From the NCBI GenBank assembly GCA_019633425.1, contig WSUB01000027.1, positions 264,594 through 328,593 on the forward strand: DNA of 64,000 bases, read 5' to 3'. The first letter of the stretch is position 1; every line of letters begins with the position of its first letter. This document shows, one piece after another, positions 23,092 to 33,791 of this stretch. The translations under genes and the position numbers were made by a program. Below the pieces are notes generated by a model, which worked only from the letters and a program-made list of their open reading frames with translations, did no database searches and was not told where the DNA came from. Source of the DNA: Tulasnella sp. 424. Taxonomy: Eukaryota > Basidiomycota > Agaricomycetes > Cantharellales > Tulasnellaceae.

Positions 23092-26000
23092 ATGGATCGC
23101 CACCAGGACGTCACAGCTCTCCTGGCAAACAGACTGAAACCCCTCGTTCGAGTCGCTCCAAGAGACTCTTTCGCATCAGATTCCTACTCATTGGACGACC
23201 ATTCACCAGTACCTCTCAAGTACGCAGAGGACAACGACCGCCGCTCTACCTCCCACCGCCACCATCACCCCTTCAGCAACCAAACGCACTTTGCCTCGGA
23301 AGACGAGGACTCGTACATCGAAGATGCCGACGACTCTCAAGATACCCAATCACGGATGAGCGTCATGGGTCCCAAGATCCACAAGAACGGGAACGCGCCT
23401 TGGGAGGAGATGGATGGCTTTGCGGAGGAGCCTGAAGATTATGACCGCCCATCAACCCCAGCCACATCCATCTTTGGCAAACGTCCAAAACACAGCAGGA
23501 AAGGCAGCGCCAGCACAACCAGCGGCCTCCGCCAACGAAGCAAAACCGTCGTAGAGGCTCTCTCTCCCGTCGGCGCTCTCAAAGGATTGGGTTTCGCAGT
23601 GGGTGCCTCCGCACCCGCATCCGGCCGTTCATCTCGGAACAACAGCGTTGCTCCCAGTCTGTCCAAGCCCAGACCGTCGTTCCAAAGCCAATCATCATCC
23701 TCAGCCGCCGGCGGTCACTACGACGATGACAAGCGGTCCGTGAACACAGTCGTCGACGGATACAATCACTATCCTTCCGCTCGCCAACGATCCCGATCCC
23801 GTCCTCGCCAGGAAACCACTTACGCAGATGGCACAATTCCGATCGACCTCACAGGCCGCGATTCCACCTCGTTTTCCACATCCTCGTCCTCCTTTTCCGA
23901 CGACGAATCTTCTCGCCCTCCGCCGCTCCCTCAGACAAGCAAAAACCCCCTCCGCATCGCAACAGACGTTCACAACTCCCACCACTCCCATACAGACAGC
24001 ATCGTTCGTCCAGAAGACGTCTTTCGGACTTCTATCGCATCTATCAACTCGGAATATGGCCAACGTTTGCATCCTTACTCCAATATAGACGCAAGAACTG
24101 CGTCGACTTCGCCCACTTCGCCAGTGGCGGCGTCCGCATTCTCGTCCGACTGGGCGAATTCTCCTTCTCCTTTAGAGCCCTCGCGAAGTCCTGCAGGGAC
24201 GCTGGACGACTCTCAGTCATCTGATAATAATTGGTTGGATTCGCCCTCTGGATACGGCCGGTCCGCCGCAGCGTGCGTTCTTTTGCTGCTTCTTTCCCTG
24301 GCGGCGTTTTTCTTGCTCACCTCCGGTAAACCTTCTTCTTTTCTCAATAGTGGTCATCATTTCGACAGATCTCGCAACGGAGCGACGCCCCTGTCGAGCA
24401 AAGCGAACAATAGATCCACCGCCTCGTCGTCGTCGTCGTCCTCTCGAAAAAAGCCACCACCGCTGTCCCTCCATCCTTCGACGTCTTCCACGTCCATTTC
24501 TACCCTCGCCAAAGGTGGAAGTGGTGGCTTGATCCCTCCTCCTCCATTACCTACAACGCCCGTCTCGCCATCCACGGCGTCTGGTATTACGCGTTCGCCC
24601 ACACCGAATTCCGAGGCGTTGTATCGGTCTGAGGACATTCCGGCTACTAAACCTCTCCATATCTCTCGCAAGCCTGTCCCCCAACAAGAGAACGATTCGT
24701 CCGAATATCACCAAGGAGCTTCTTTTGCAACACGATCGAACAACCATCCTTCGACGATGGCTTCTTCCACCACCGAATCCTCTCTTCCTTTCCCCTCTAC
24801 GCCACAACAGCACCATCAAACCGGCGACGTTCCGCCGGGCATGTTGGTTTTCCCCGGCTCGCCCGCGTACGGATTGATCAGTCTTGAGCAGGCTCAGGCT
24901 AAGGTGCGCGGCAGTGGACCCGCTGGGAGAAGCCTTTCCGGAGACGTCAAGGGAAAGAAAGAAGGTCTTGGTGGGTTCGTAGCAAGGATGAGGCTGGGCT
25001 CAGAAGACAAAGCTGCCGCTTCCTTGGGAGGAAGTTCTGAAAGTCCCGTTTCACCCTTGTGTGGATCTGGTTCGGCGCAAGAAAACTCGACCAAGACCCC
25101 CGGAAGCAGCGGTAGCGCCCAAACCGGCACTGCGACGACGAACGCCCGACAGCCAGTTCTGAGACAGAGGAAGAGCGGGTTTTTGAAGATCTTTGGGGGT
25201 GGTGGAGACAAGACATCTGTGGCGCCCCCGATGCCGACCAGCCCGGTCCCTCGCTCGGCAGGGACGATGATCTCGTCTCCGATGATAGTGGGTGTGACGG
25301 ACGATGGTTTACCGAGTCCGTTTGCGCCTGGGGATGCCGGGAATCGCAAGCCTATGGCATTGAGAGACATTGTTGGGAGACAAGGAAGTGTATCGTCCCC
25401 GTCACCGCAAGTATCGGGCAGGCAGTCAAATTCGTCGTCGTCCCCGCCGCAGTCGTTCCAAGGAAGACCGTCCGTCGCGTCGCAAGGGAGACCATCAGCT
25501 ACGCCGTCCTCGATGTCGAGGTTGAAGGAGACTGGGTTGACCGTGTTTGGAGAAGAGGAAAGTAGATCAAGGGAGAGAAGTGGGACGACGTCTACCGTGC
25601 ATAGCCCCTATTCCGAGGTTGGTCCAAAGGATGAAAGTATCAGGAGTGACCTGTCGACCATGGGCGGCGCTGAGGATGATGCTGCTGCGGAGGAGAGAAG
25701 GATGATGCTCAAGTTGAGGCCCGTCTCCGGCACCAACTTCCTCAGCACCTTGCCATCAGGATATCTCTCTCAACCTTACCCCGGGCCCGCAAGCACTTCA
25801 TCCAGCACCTCGAGTTCCACGTTGAACAACTCGATCCCATTCTCCTCAACGTCTTCCGAATACCAATTCAGCACCAGTAGCAGGAGCGCAAGTCGACCGA
25901 GCGTCTCGACGTCGTCGGACGGCAAGTCGACACCTGCTACACCGTCGTTCAACAGCCTCCTTTCCTCCTCGAGTTCGAACTGGGTCTCGTCATCCGCATA

Positions 26001-26520
26001 CGCCTCTTCGGAGAGCAGTTCGTCGATTGCCCCCTCGCCTCTCCCGGTTACCCCGCACTCGGGAGGGACCGGTACGATGGCTCATCAACAGCAAATGTCT
26101 ATGATGAGTCTCGTCAGTCCCACGCCAACGCAATCTTCGTTTCTTTCTTCCCCTGGCCGAACCCCCCAGCCACAATTCGTTGATGTTCGGAGCGCCGGTG
26201 GAAGTGGGGACGGTGGTGGGATGATGTCCATGTCGAACGTCATTACGAACCTGCAGGAAGAGCTGGCGGCGACGAGGAAGCAGATGAGGCAACAGGCCTT
26301 GGAAATGGAGAGGATGAAGGACGAGTTGGAAGCGCTGAGGAAGGAAAAGGAGGAGACGAAGACGATGGTTTGTCGGGGTTGCGGTGAGCGTGATGGTGCG
26401 CCCAGAGGTGCTAGCTCGGATAGCGCAAGCGACGCCAGTGAGAAGCGTTTGACTGGAGTTGTTAATCGACCCAGAGCTCCGACGGGATCTGGTGGGCGGT
26501 TTGGTGCTCGGATGATTTAA
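23092..26520 (+). CDS. Large intronless disordered protein with one membrane helix and a C-terminal coiled coil, 1142 aa
   Basis: No family recognised. The N-terminal ~390 residues are Ser/Pro/His-rich with acidic patches. One hydrophobic stretch (AACVLLLLLSLAAFFLLTSG, about residues 392-411) is the only predicted helix. Next come about 640 residues of Ser/Thr/Pro-rich, probably disordered sequence, including runs of five or more serines. Residues about 1050-1093 (NLQEELAATRKQMRQQALEM onward) are a clear coiled coil, followed by CRGCGERDGAP, a possible C-x-x-C pair. Without a signal peptide the single helix suggests a tail- or signal-anchored protein of the endomembrane system. The complete absence of introns over 3.4 kb stands out in this intron-rich window. 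Confidence 0.88.
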   Translation: MDRHQDVTALLANRLKPLVRVAPRDSFASDSYSLDDHSPVPLKYAEDNDRRSTSHRHHHPFSNQTHFASEDEDSYIEDADDSQDTQSRMSVMGPKIHKNGNAPWEEMDGFAEEPEDYDRPSTPATSIFGKRPKHSRKGSASTTSGLRQRSKTVVEALSPVGALKGLGFAVGASAPASGRSSRNNSVAPSLSKPRPSFQSQSSSSAAGGHYDDDKRSVNTVVDGYNHYPSARQRSRSRPRQETTYADGTIPIDLTGRDSTSFSTSSSSFSDDESSRPPPLPQTSKNPLRIATDVHNSHHSHTDSIVRPEDVFRTSIASINSEYGQRLHPYSNIDARTASTSPTSPVAASAFSSDWANSPSPLEPSRSPAGTLDDSQSSDNNWLDSPSGYGRSAAACVLLLLLSLAAFFLLTSGKPSSFLNSGHHFDRSRNGATPLSSKANNRSTASSSSSSSRKKPPPLSLHPSTSSTSISTLAKGGSGGLIPPPPLPTTPVSPSTASGITRSPTPNSEALYRSEDIPATKPLHISRKPVPQQENDSSEYHQGASFATRSNNHPSTMASSTTESSLPFPSTPQQHHQTGDVPPGMLVFPGSPAYGLISLEQAQAKVRGSGPAGRSLSGDVKGKKEGLGGFVARMRLGSEDKAAASLGGSSESPVSPLCGSGSAQENSTKTPGSSGSAQTGTATTNARQPVLRQRKSGFLKIFGGGGDKTSVAPPMPTSPVPRSAGTMISSPMIVGVTDDGLPSPFAPGDAGNRKPMALRDIVGRQGSVSSPSPQVSGRQSNSSSSPPQSFQGRPSVASQGRPSATPSSMSRLKETGLTVFGEEESRSRERSGTTSTVHSPYSEVGPKDESIRSDLSTMGGAEDDAAAEERRMMLKLRPVSGTNFLSTLPSGYLSQPYPGPASTSSSTSSSTLNNSIPFSSTSSEYQFSTSSRSASRPSVSTSSDGKSTPATPSFNSLLSSSSSNWVSSSAYASSESSSSIAPSPLPVTPHSGGTGTMAHQQQMSMMSLVSPTPTQSSFLSSPGRTPQPQFVDVRSAGGSGDGGGMMSMSNVITNLQEELAATRKQMRQQALEMERMKDELEALRKEKEETKTMVCRGCGERDGAPRGASSDSASDASEKRLTGVVNRPRAPTGSGGRFGARMI

Positions 26521-27877
26521 ATATGAAAGGCGGTCTTTTCTTCTTTTTCGTTCGTTGGCTCTTCCCCTTTCTCGCTATTTATCTGCGTTGTTGATCGTGA
26601 GTGCTTTCTTTTAACTCTGCTCCTGCTTTACTTCCCGGCTGACCGCCTTTCCAATCCCCTCTTCGCAGTTTCGTTCGCATTTTGTTTTTCCTGCCAGCAG
26701 CAGTGTACCTGTCCCCTCTTTTCTTTTATCTGGCTTTGTCGTGGCTCTATCTCTCGATATCTATCACTCCTTATTCTTCTCTGTGTTTTCTCTGTTCTCG
26801 GTACGTTTCCTCTAATCATCACCAATGCTTTCCCCGCGTGATGTGCGGACGACTAGTTCTCGAAGCGTGGCTTTCAAGTTCGGACGACTTGTTCTGCTCT
26901 ACCGGCCCACGAGGACGTACGATCAGACACGCTGCAAGTAAGTGGAAAGTCAAGTCGATAAGGGACAAATATACATATATTTATCCTTTGTTCGATTATT
27001 CAGGCAATGCTGCGGTATAGTAGTAGGGTTAGCATTGAAAGCTGAGCGGGCTTCGACTCGAGGCGGCTTATGATTATCACACGATCGGCTCCGCGAGCCT
27101 CATGCCGCTGAAACTTGCGATCAACTGGTTGTGACCGCGTGAGTAACGGGGTCGCGAATAGGCTGACGGAGGGATGACGCTGGACCAGAGGGGTCCCCCC
27201 CCCCCATGTCTTCCCTTTTCGATACCTGACTCAGGATGTTAGACCAGAAGCTGCGAGAAAGAAGAGGAGTCGTCGGATGGGGGCTTCCGGACAATGTTAT
27301 CTCTCTTGCACGATCGATGCTTTGTGTGGCCACCAGCAACGAAGGGGACCCAACGAATACCAAGTATGGCCTTTCTAAAACGCCAATTGGAACACATTGG
27401 ATGCTGGCTGCATGCACTATCGGCGATCGATCCATACGATGCGGTTGATAACCGAGGCGCAAGATAGATGGAAGGACATCCTTTCCCTCCCTCCTTTTCA
27501 CATCGATCCCCAGCCTCCGATGGTTCTGTACGAGGGTCGACCATTGACCTTACGGGGATCTCGTCGCTTCTCCGTTTATTGGTGGCAATAGAGGCAGTGT
27601 ACGGCACTTCAGACGTCATTGGAGGTACATCACATTCTGGAAATTTTGACCGCGATTTAGAAACACGTCGCGTTCAGAATAAATTGTGATGAACTCGACA
27701 CGTCCCATCATTCATTCCCCCTCGCGCTACTTCACCCTTACCTGCACGAACCGGCTTCGAACGCCCTGGTACTACCGCCCAGCTTTTATTTACCTGTTGC
27801 TGTAGGTAACGTATTTCCTGATTAAACCTCATACTCCCTTTGACATCGAATCCCCTTCTTTAGACAGTCTCTTCGTG
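26521..27877. other. Intergenic region at the border between conserved block and duplicated block
   Basis: The first 400 bases are T-rich and probably the 3' UTR of the large gene. From about 27300 the sequence resembles the upstream region of the second HSF-like gene (33290-33790), including the phrase TAGAAACAC shortly before the gene. A run of 10 C lies at 27195. Frames of up to 126 codons at 27121-27619 have no recognisable content. Confidence 0.5.
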
Positions 27878-29093
27878 ATGCTCCCGAGCAACACTCCAGC
27901 CACCCCTTGGTTCTTGAGCACTCGTCGACTAAATCCTTCAGGGGGGACTCAACGCTCCGGCGCGGTCGCAACTAGCCTTCCGCTGAGAAGTGAGCCTAGC
28001 CATGGTGAAATATCGTATCCTTTTCAAAACGTGCCTCAGGCCCAACACTGGTCCATGGAAGAAGCGCACGAAGAACACGATGTAAACCCCCCTTCCCAGC
28101 CGAACGCCACTCGAGCAAATCATCACCGAGGCCCTAAGGCCCCGCCAGGGAAGCAGTTTCCCGTTAAGCTTTATCGGTAAGGGGTCCCTCGCTATGGTCT
28201 CACGTCCAACGCTGATGGCTCGACGTAGGATGTTAGAGGACGAAACTGTGACAAGCTACGTCAGTTGGAGCACCAACGAACATGCAGATGCTATATGCAT
28301 CCCAAACATCGAAGCCTTTGTGGTAAACGTGATGCCGAAGCACTTCAAGGAGATGAAGCAGGTATGCATTGCCGCTACGTCTGCTGGACTAAGTGACGAT
28401 TTAATCCCCCGCTTTATCACAGTGGGGTAGCTTTCAGAAACAGCTACATAATTACGGATTTGAGAAGCAGGATAGGGTGAGTATCATCGACCTTAGTACC
28501 TTGCACCTGGCGTCTCCCGTGATAATTATTCTCTCTGGCAGGGTGCGGGCAAAGCCCTATATACCCATTCAGGCAACAAATTTCTCAAAGGCCGCCCAGA
28601 CCTTCTTCCCGAAGTGCTACGCAAACCATATTGGAAGACAAATGAAGATTCAAGTCCGTCCCAGAAAGAAGCCAGTAGGCCCATCGTGCCAACAGCGGAA
28701 GGCCCAGCTCCCGACGCTGGAAGTCGCGCTAATTATTACTCCAAAGAGGATCAACTTGTACACGAGAACACGGGGCTCAAGGTGAAGATCTTGCAGTTGG
28801 AAAGAGAACTAGCAACCGCAGGGGCGCGCCAATCGGCGATGGAGGACCGACTCAAAGCCACAGAGAACCGACTCGGAGTCATAGAAGACCAATTTCTTGG
28901 ACCTTTAAGAAGGTTAGGAGGTACAGTTATCGTGGATGATGCGCTGAACTCAATCATCCATCCGGGACCAGCGCCGCCTACATCCAACTACGATTTCGTT
29001 CGCGATGCTCTAGTTACGCCCACGATCGCCGATAGTGGCTTTCCTATCTACCATATTGATCCGTCTTTTGGCTTGGCCTCGCGTGACATCTGA
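27878..29093 (+). CDS. HSF-type DNA-binding domain protein, copy 1, 345 aa
   Basis: Putative transcription factor with a heat-shock-factor winged-helix domain. Four exons: 27878..28176, 28229..28361, 28423..28476 and 28542..29093; phases close to 346 codons. The N-terminal ~90 residues are Pro/Asn-rich. The HSF domain reads KQFPVKLYRMLED, VMPKHFKEMKQ, then WGSFQKQLHNYGFEK (recognition helix, corresponding to SFVRQLNxYGFxK in true HSFs) and GRPDLLPEVLRK. A short coiled coil (LQLERELATAG, then MEDRLKATENRLG) follows in place of the usual HR-A/B trimerisation region. The recognition helix has Gln-Lys-Gln-Leu-His instead of Val-Arg-Gln-Leu-Asn, so DNA specificity may differ. Same orientation as copies 2 and 3. 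Confidence 0.87.
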
Positions 29094-30056
29094 GGGCAGA
29101 TCTCAGGGATCACGCCAGCCCTTGATCTTCGTAGTATCCTGGTCTGTGCCTACCCCGCCGCCCGATCGGCCGCCGCGGTACGCCCAGGAACTCCTAATGA
29201 TAACTCGTCCTAAAAGCTTGTGCACACCGACTCGAGTTTTCGTCTACCACTGCGCCCAGGCCTCTTGTCCCCTTTCCCATCGTCTATCCTTACGTGAACC
29301 CTTCAAGTTTCACACTTTCTGAGAACGTAGATCGCTCTTACGCCAGTGGTGCTGCAGTGGATAAGAGACGGATGGAGAGCCGGGAACGCTTGAGAACACT
29401 TTTGACTGCATCCGGATCCATGGCCAACCGGCACGCGCGGCAAGGGAATTTGAGCCCCCTACAAGGGATTCCGTTGCTACCCCGAACGCATGTTACTTTG
29501 AGAGCGTGACGTGTCGCAGGCGGTATGAGCGAGTTCCCGAGCCGACTTGGTGGCGGAGAAGCTTGGAAAACCGGTGAAAAACATAATGATCAGCGAAGAG
29601 GTCGTAAGTCGAGAGGAAGGGAAGTTCCGAGTGGGGGCGAGGGCAGGAGAACTGGAGGCAAGTTGGCGAGGGTGAGGGCAAGAGTGCTGGAACGTCAAAA
29701 GGTGGGGAGTAGACGAGTTCCAGAGGCATCTATATATATACCAGTCCTCCCTCCTTGCCACGAGGTGTTTAGAAAACGACCGTTACGACACTCGGATCTG
29801 GGTGTATGTCGTCCACTGACGATCTTGACTCTACGATTCAATTGAGGGTACGGAGGATCGGAGCGCCGAAGCGTGCATTGAGACCTCAATCCGGTCCAGT
29901 GTTGTGGCGGCTAAAGCATGTCGAAGATTCATCGTTTCTCTTCCTTTAGTGCAGGACGACCAGGGCTTCCGTTCTCCGAAGACGGCCAAGCCCATCCCAC
30001 TCTCTAACAGTGTTATACCGCTCCCATTGGCTCTGAACGTTTATAATTAAGAGATC
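29094..30056. other. Spacer between HSF-like copy 1 and R repeat
   Basis: About 960 bases with no recognisable gene. A TATATATATA run lies at 29732. Frames of about 95-106 codons at 29477-29845 overlap on both strands and look like noise. Confidence 0.45.
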
Positions 30057-31186
30057 ACGTCCTACAACAGCCAACTAGGAACATCAAGTTGTGAATGTTG
30101 GTTGTTCGCCCAGTCGCAGCGCTGCAGCTTTCTCAACCACACCACAGGATAAAGTGTGCGAGCAAAGGCGCGGGGACGACGTGCTAAGAGGATTGTGACG
30201 TCGAGTGGGTGATGTGGAGCTCGGATTGGGTCAAGAAGGGTTCCTATATAAACACCAGCGGAGGCAAAATGCCCCCCCGTTTCCACCGACCAACCGCCAA
30301 GGTTTCCTCCGCCGCTGTCTAAAACGTTAACACGGAAATGTCGCATGCAATGCTCGTCCCGATTTCTTCCGAATCCACTCTGCTGCCTTCAATGGCCTCG
30401 CCCGGCCCGGCTTGTCATAGCCCGATCCCAAGTCTTCCAACTAAAACGACATCAGGTTCGATAGCATCAGTCTAGCCGATCAATAAGGACTCCAACTATG
30501 CCGCTTACTGCTACAGGGTCCCGTCCACCAAACTCAACACAAGGTCCCAGACACCGCCTGTTTCGGTAGTCCGAGCGGCATCAACCTTGATGGAGGCTCT
30601 GCTCGTTAAGTCCGCTATTATTATTAGACTACCCAGACGGCTGTGGAAATACCAACTCTGGGAAGTGCGAGTACGCTCCCCCTCGCTTGTCGGTGTTCTC
30701 GATACCGCTTCCTGTGCAGAAGTTTGCCTTACAACAGTCATACTGACTTGGGACATTTTAAAGATTCTATATACCTTTTTGGTAATCTTAGTCAAAGATG
30801 GGGCAATTTAACAGTCGGGGTGGAAATGGTATACTTAGGGTCCTCAGGGGTCGGAGGAAAGAGTAAGACCTACGACTTCGACGACGCCCTGACGGTGTCA
30901 GACGAGCAAATCATTTTCCGTGAAGGAAACTGTCATAAACTGTCATACGCACCCGGTAAATATTTACATTCCACAGGGGTATATATGGAAAGTTTGTGGG
31001 ACCCGGGGCGATGCTACGCAAAGCACCGGGTTTCCCTTGCGCGGAATTCCGATTTCCCTCGATTCTCGGCAGGTGCCGAGCCCCAGCGGTCACACATTGG
31101 TCACCCAACGTCACAGAAGATCACAGAAACGGTCACCACCTTCAACTAGATTGCGGAAGGAATCATGGAGTTTGAGGGTGTAGTAT
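30057..31186 (+). repeat. R repeat, copy 1 (1.13 kb)
   Basis: Homologous along its length to 37878-39022, with small indels. It begins ACGTCCTACAACAG and ends near GGTGTAGTAT. A TATA-like element (TCCTATATAAACA) at about 30241 and a G-rich to C-rich transition CAAAATGCCCCCCC at 30267 are kept in both copies, so the block may carry a promoter. A possible small gene starts at ATG 30340 (MSHAMLVPIS) and could splice at ATCAG/GTTCG to CTGCTACAG at about 30516; the reading frame near the junction is kept in both copies, but support is weak. The end reads CTACAAC on the reverse strand, matching CTACAAC near the start. Confidence 0.7.
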
Positions 31187-31199
31187 ACCGTTTGAGATT

Positions 31200-32815
31200 C
31201 CGTCGATGGTCATTCCCAGTGAAATTCTCGATCATCCATCTTTTAGCTTGGCCATCTTGCAACCTGATATCGGCACTCGGGTCATGATGGTCCAGCCATC
31301 GCCGTAATCTCCGGATTTTGATCTACCCCATCGCCTTAGCACCCTATGCTGGCCCATCGAGCTATGGCGGAAACCACCACCTTGTCCCAAGGCCAGTTCG
31401 AGCTTTTGTCTAGCAAATCTTCTGTTCCGTTCTTGCATGACGGGGTTCGAAAAGCATTACAGGTGAGGATTATCGACCATGGTACCTTGCACCTGACGTC
31501 TCCGATTCTAATCGTCCTTTTCTTTTACGCCCCTGTATCCGTTACAAGCGACCACGGCCAGGTTGTGGTTCGCGTAATGTACAGATACCGTTATCAGGGT
31601 GGTCCATGGGGACTAGAAGAAGATAAGTAGTCACGGAGAAGGTCACGGTATATTCAGTGATCATTCTGCCTTCCAGACTTGCTTCAACGTTGGCTCGGTA
31701 CGCCGCTCTCCGTTCTAGAGATTTTTGGGACTGACGGATCTAATATTTATCAGGCTTGCTCTACTTCTATGCGAAGGACCAGGTAAGTGGGCGGAAAACC
31801 CTGAGTCGGTGTCTGCAGACCAGATGAACGGTCAGGTGGTGAGTGTCTACATGCCGCGACAACATAGATCCACCGGATCTCGATGGAAGCTTTTCTCAAG
31901 ATTGAAATATTCGTAACCTTCAGAGATTGGTGTTCATTTACTGACAAGTTCGGGAGAATCAAGACTCCGGAACTACTCAAGATTATGGGATACTGACACA
32001 GAATTTCGTCCCATGTCCCGAAGGGAAGAAAACGATAGCAAAAAAAAGTGTGAGTGTTGCTTACCTTGAGCGCGCTGTCCCACAGTCGATTCATGACCCA
32101 TTCTACGCGAGCTTGTTTCTCACATCCATAGCAAGTGCAACGCCACTTGGATGGACCAGCATGGACGCGAATACTACCAATTGCCCGTGCACAGCAGCTC
32201 CAGAGGAATTAACGAAAGCCTCTCGCCTTTCGAGTGATCCTAGCATCCAGTTAGGATTGTTTGGGGCCTATGTTCCGTCGTATATTGTTCGCCTTCAATG
32301 TGTGGACCCATCGGAAAAAAGCCGTATTGTTATGAAGCTACGATTTTTCAAACACAGGGAATTTCCCCAGCTCAGGAGACGTTGCCTCGAGTCCATCAGT
32401 CCATCTAGGGCCAGCCGGCCTGGATCCGACTTAGGTTGCCCTCCCGATGTTCTGGTCATAACGACAGTAGCTATGAGTGGCTACCTATCAAAACAGATCT
32501 GTGCGGAGCGTTTCTCATGATACTATTTATCGGTGGTAATGACGCACGAGCCTCTCGATCCAGCTTTTGGCTTGTTCTAAGTTTCATTACCTATCTCAAG
32601 CGAGGCTTTCGCAATCATCGTTGTAGTTCAGAATATCGGTCTACCCCACCGAGAGTGCGTGATTGTGATGAAGCGCCAACTCTCTGTGGGATCGGTTCAC
32701 CAAGATACTGTGTAACTGCGACATCCTGCGAAGGCACGGCTCTCACTTGGAAGTCGAAACGCCGAGCTCTGCCCAGGCTCGATGTCGCATCACTTTGCGT
32801 CATTTTATTGTGATA
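31200..32815. repeat. C repeat block, copy 1 (degraded gene remnants)
   Basis: Resembles 40985-42605 closely and 35440-36400 more weakly. On the + strand, ATG 31364 starts METT-like MAETTTLSQGQ, and bases 31437-31530 resemble exon 3 end and intron 3 of the HSF-like genes (GTGAGGATTATCGACC). On the (-) strand at about 32060-32190 a coding-like exon reads WRCTCYGCEKQARVEWVM and ends at a good donor (CTCAAG/GTAAGC). In the other two copies this exon carries stops. I regard the block as a repeat with at least two broken gene fragments. Confidence 0.55.
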
Positions 32816-33791
32816 CGGAGCTCTCCATCACTCGAAGTCGCATGATGTTTCCCTGTCGTTGTCGCGTTTTCCGTCGGTTGTCCCGTACCAGGTGGGTTTC
32901 GTTCATCCTCTGCTGCGCTATATTCAGGCTATGTTGGGCTTCCCTGATGGTTAGGCTGCTATTAGCGCCGCAGTTGAATGGTTGTTACCCCGTGGGTGAT
33001 AAAATGGCTGTCCGAGCGACAGTGTCGAGCTAGAGGCTTCCCGGGCCCTCCCTCGGAGCCATTGATCCTCACCCGGCACCAGGCAGTCACCTTGATCCGT
33101 AACGCTTGACTATGGAGGTTAAATGGTGGGTTAATGATTAGAATGGGGTCACGTCGAAGGGAGTCTCTCGACTATGCGAGTGTTGAGGACCACGGTATCG
33201 GCCCTCGGTCTGCACGTTTCTCTTGCACATGTCTTCATGCCTTGTGCGTTCACGTCAAGTCTCTTGCGCAATAACAGGGAGACTTCAGCAGATACTCGAG
33301 CAGGTCGTTTCTAAATTAGCAGATAGAAACGCATTGGATGCTGGATTCACACACTCCTTGGCGATCGATCTAGCGATGCACTGATAAGCCAGAACGGGTC
33401 GACTTCGATTCGCAGGCTTTCCTTACTCTCTTGCTCAACCCTTCGAAGAAGCTTCGAAAAGGTCGATTTTCGACTTCGATTTTAACCCAATTCGTCCCTT
33501 CAACCAGCAATAGCCGTATAGCATCTCCGGTGTCATGATTTGGAATTTTAGAACGTATTTTAGAAACACATCGCCTTGAATATAAAGCGCAATGAGACCA
33601 AGACCTCTCATCATACCGTTGTGTCCCCTTCTACTACTTGATCTCTACACTCGTAAACCGGTTTCAGGCACTCTGCTGCTGCTACTCTCCCGAAGTACAA
33701 CCCACAGTATTGTTCGTAATGCGCCTCCCTTTCTGGTATTCATTATTCCCTCTCCCACTGAATGCCATTTCTTTAGAAATTGCCTGTCTTG
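32816..33791. other. Spacer and upstream region of HSF-like copy 2
   Basis: The first ~90 bases (CCCTGTCGTTGTCGCG) match the start of the P blocks at 36400 and 42650. From about 33310 the sequence resembles the region upstream of HSF-like copy 1. No gene supported. Confidence 0.45.

Noticed and set aside
22896..23435. 179-codon + frame overlapping the start of the 1142-aa gene
   Set aside because: Shadow of the pyrimidine-rich leader and of the large gene in another frame.
23800..26100. Serine-run region of the 1142-aa gene as a tandem repeat
   Set aside because: Runs are irregular codon-biased low complexity, without a defined repeat unit.
27121..27619. 126-codon (-) frames near the poly-C run
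   Set aside because: No domain, no conserved counterpart upstream of the other HSF-like genes in frame.
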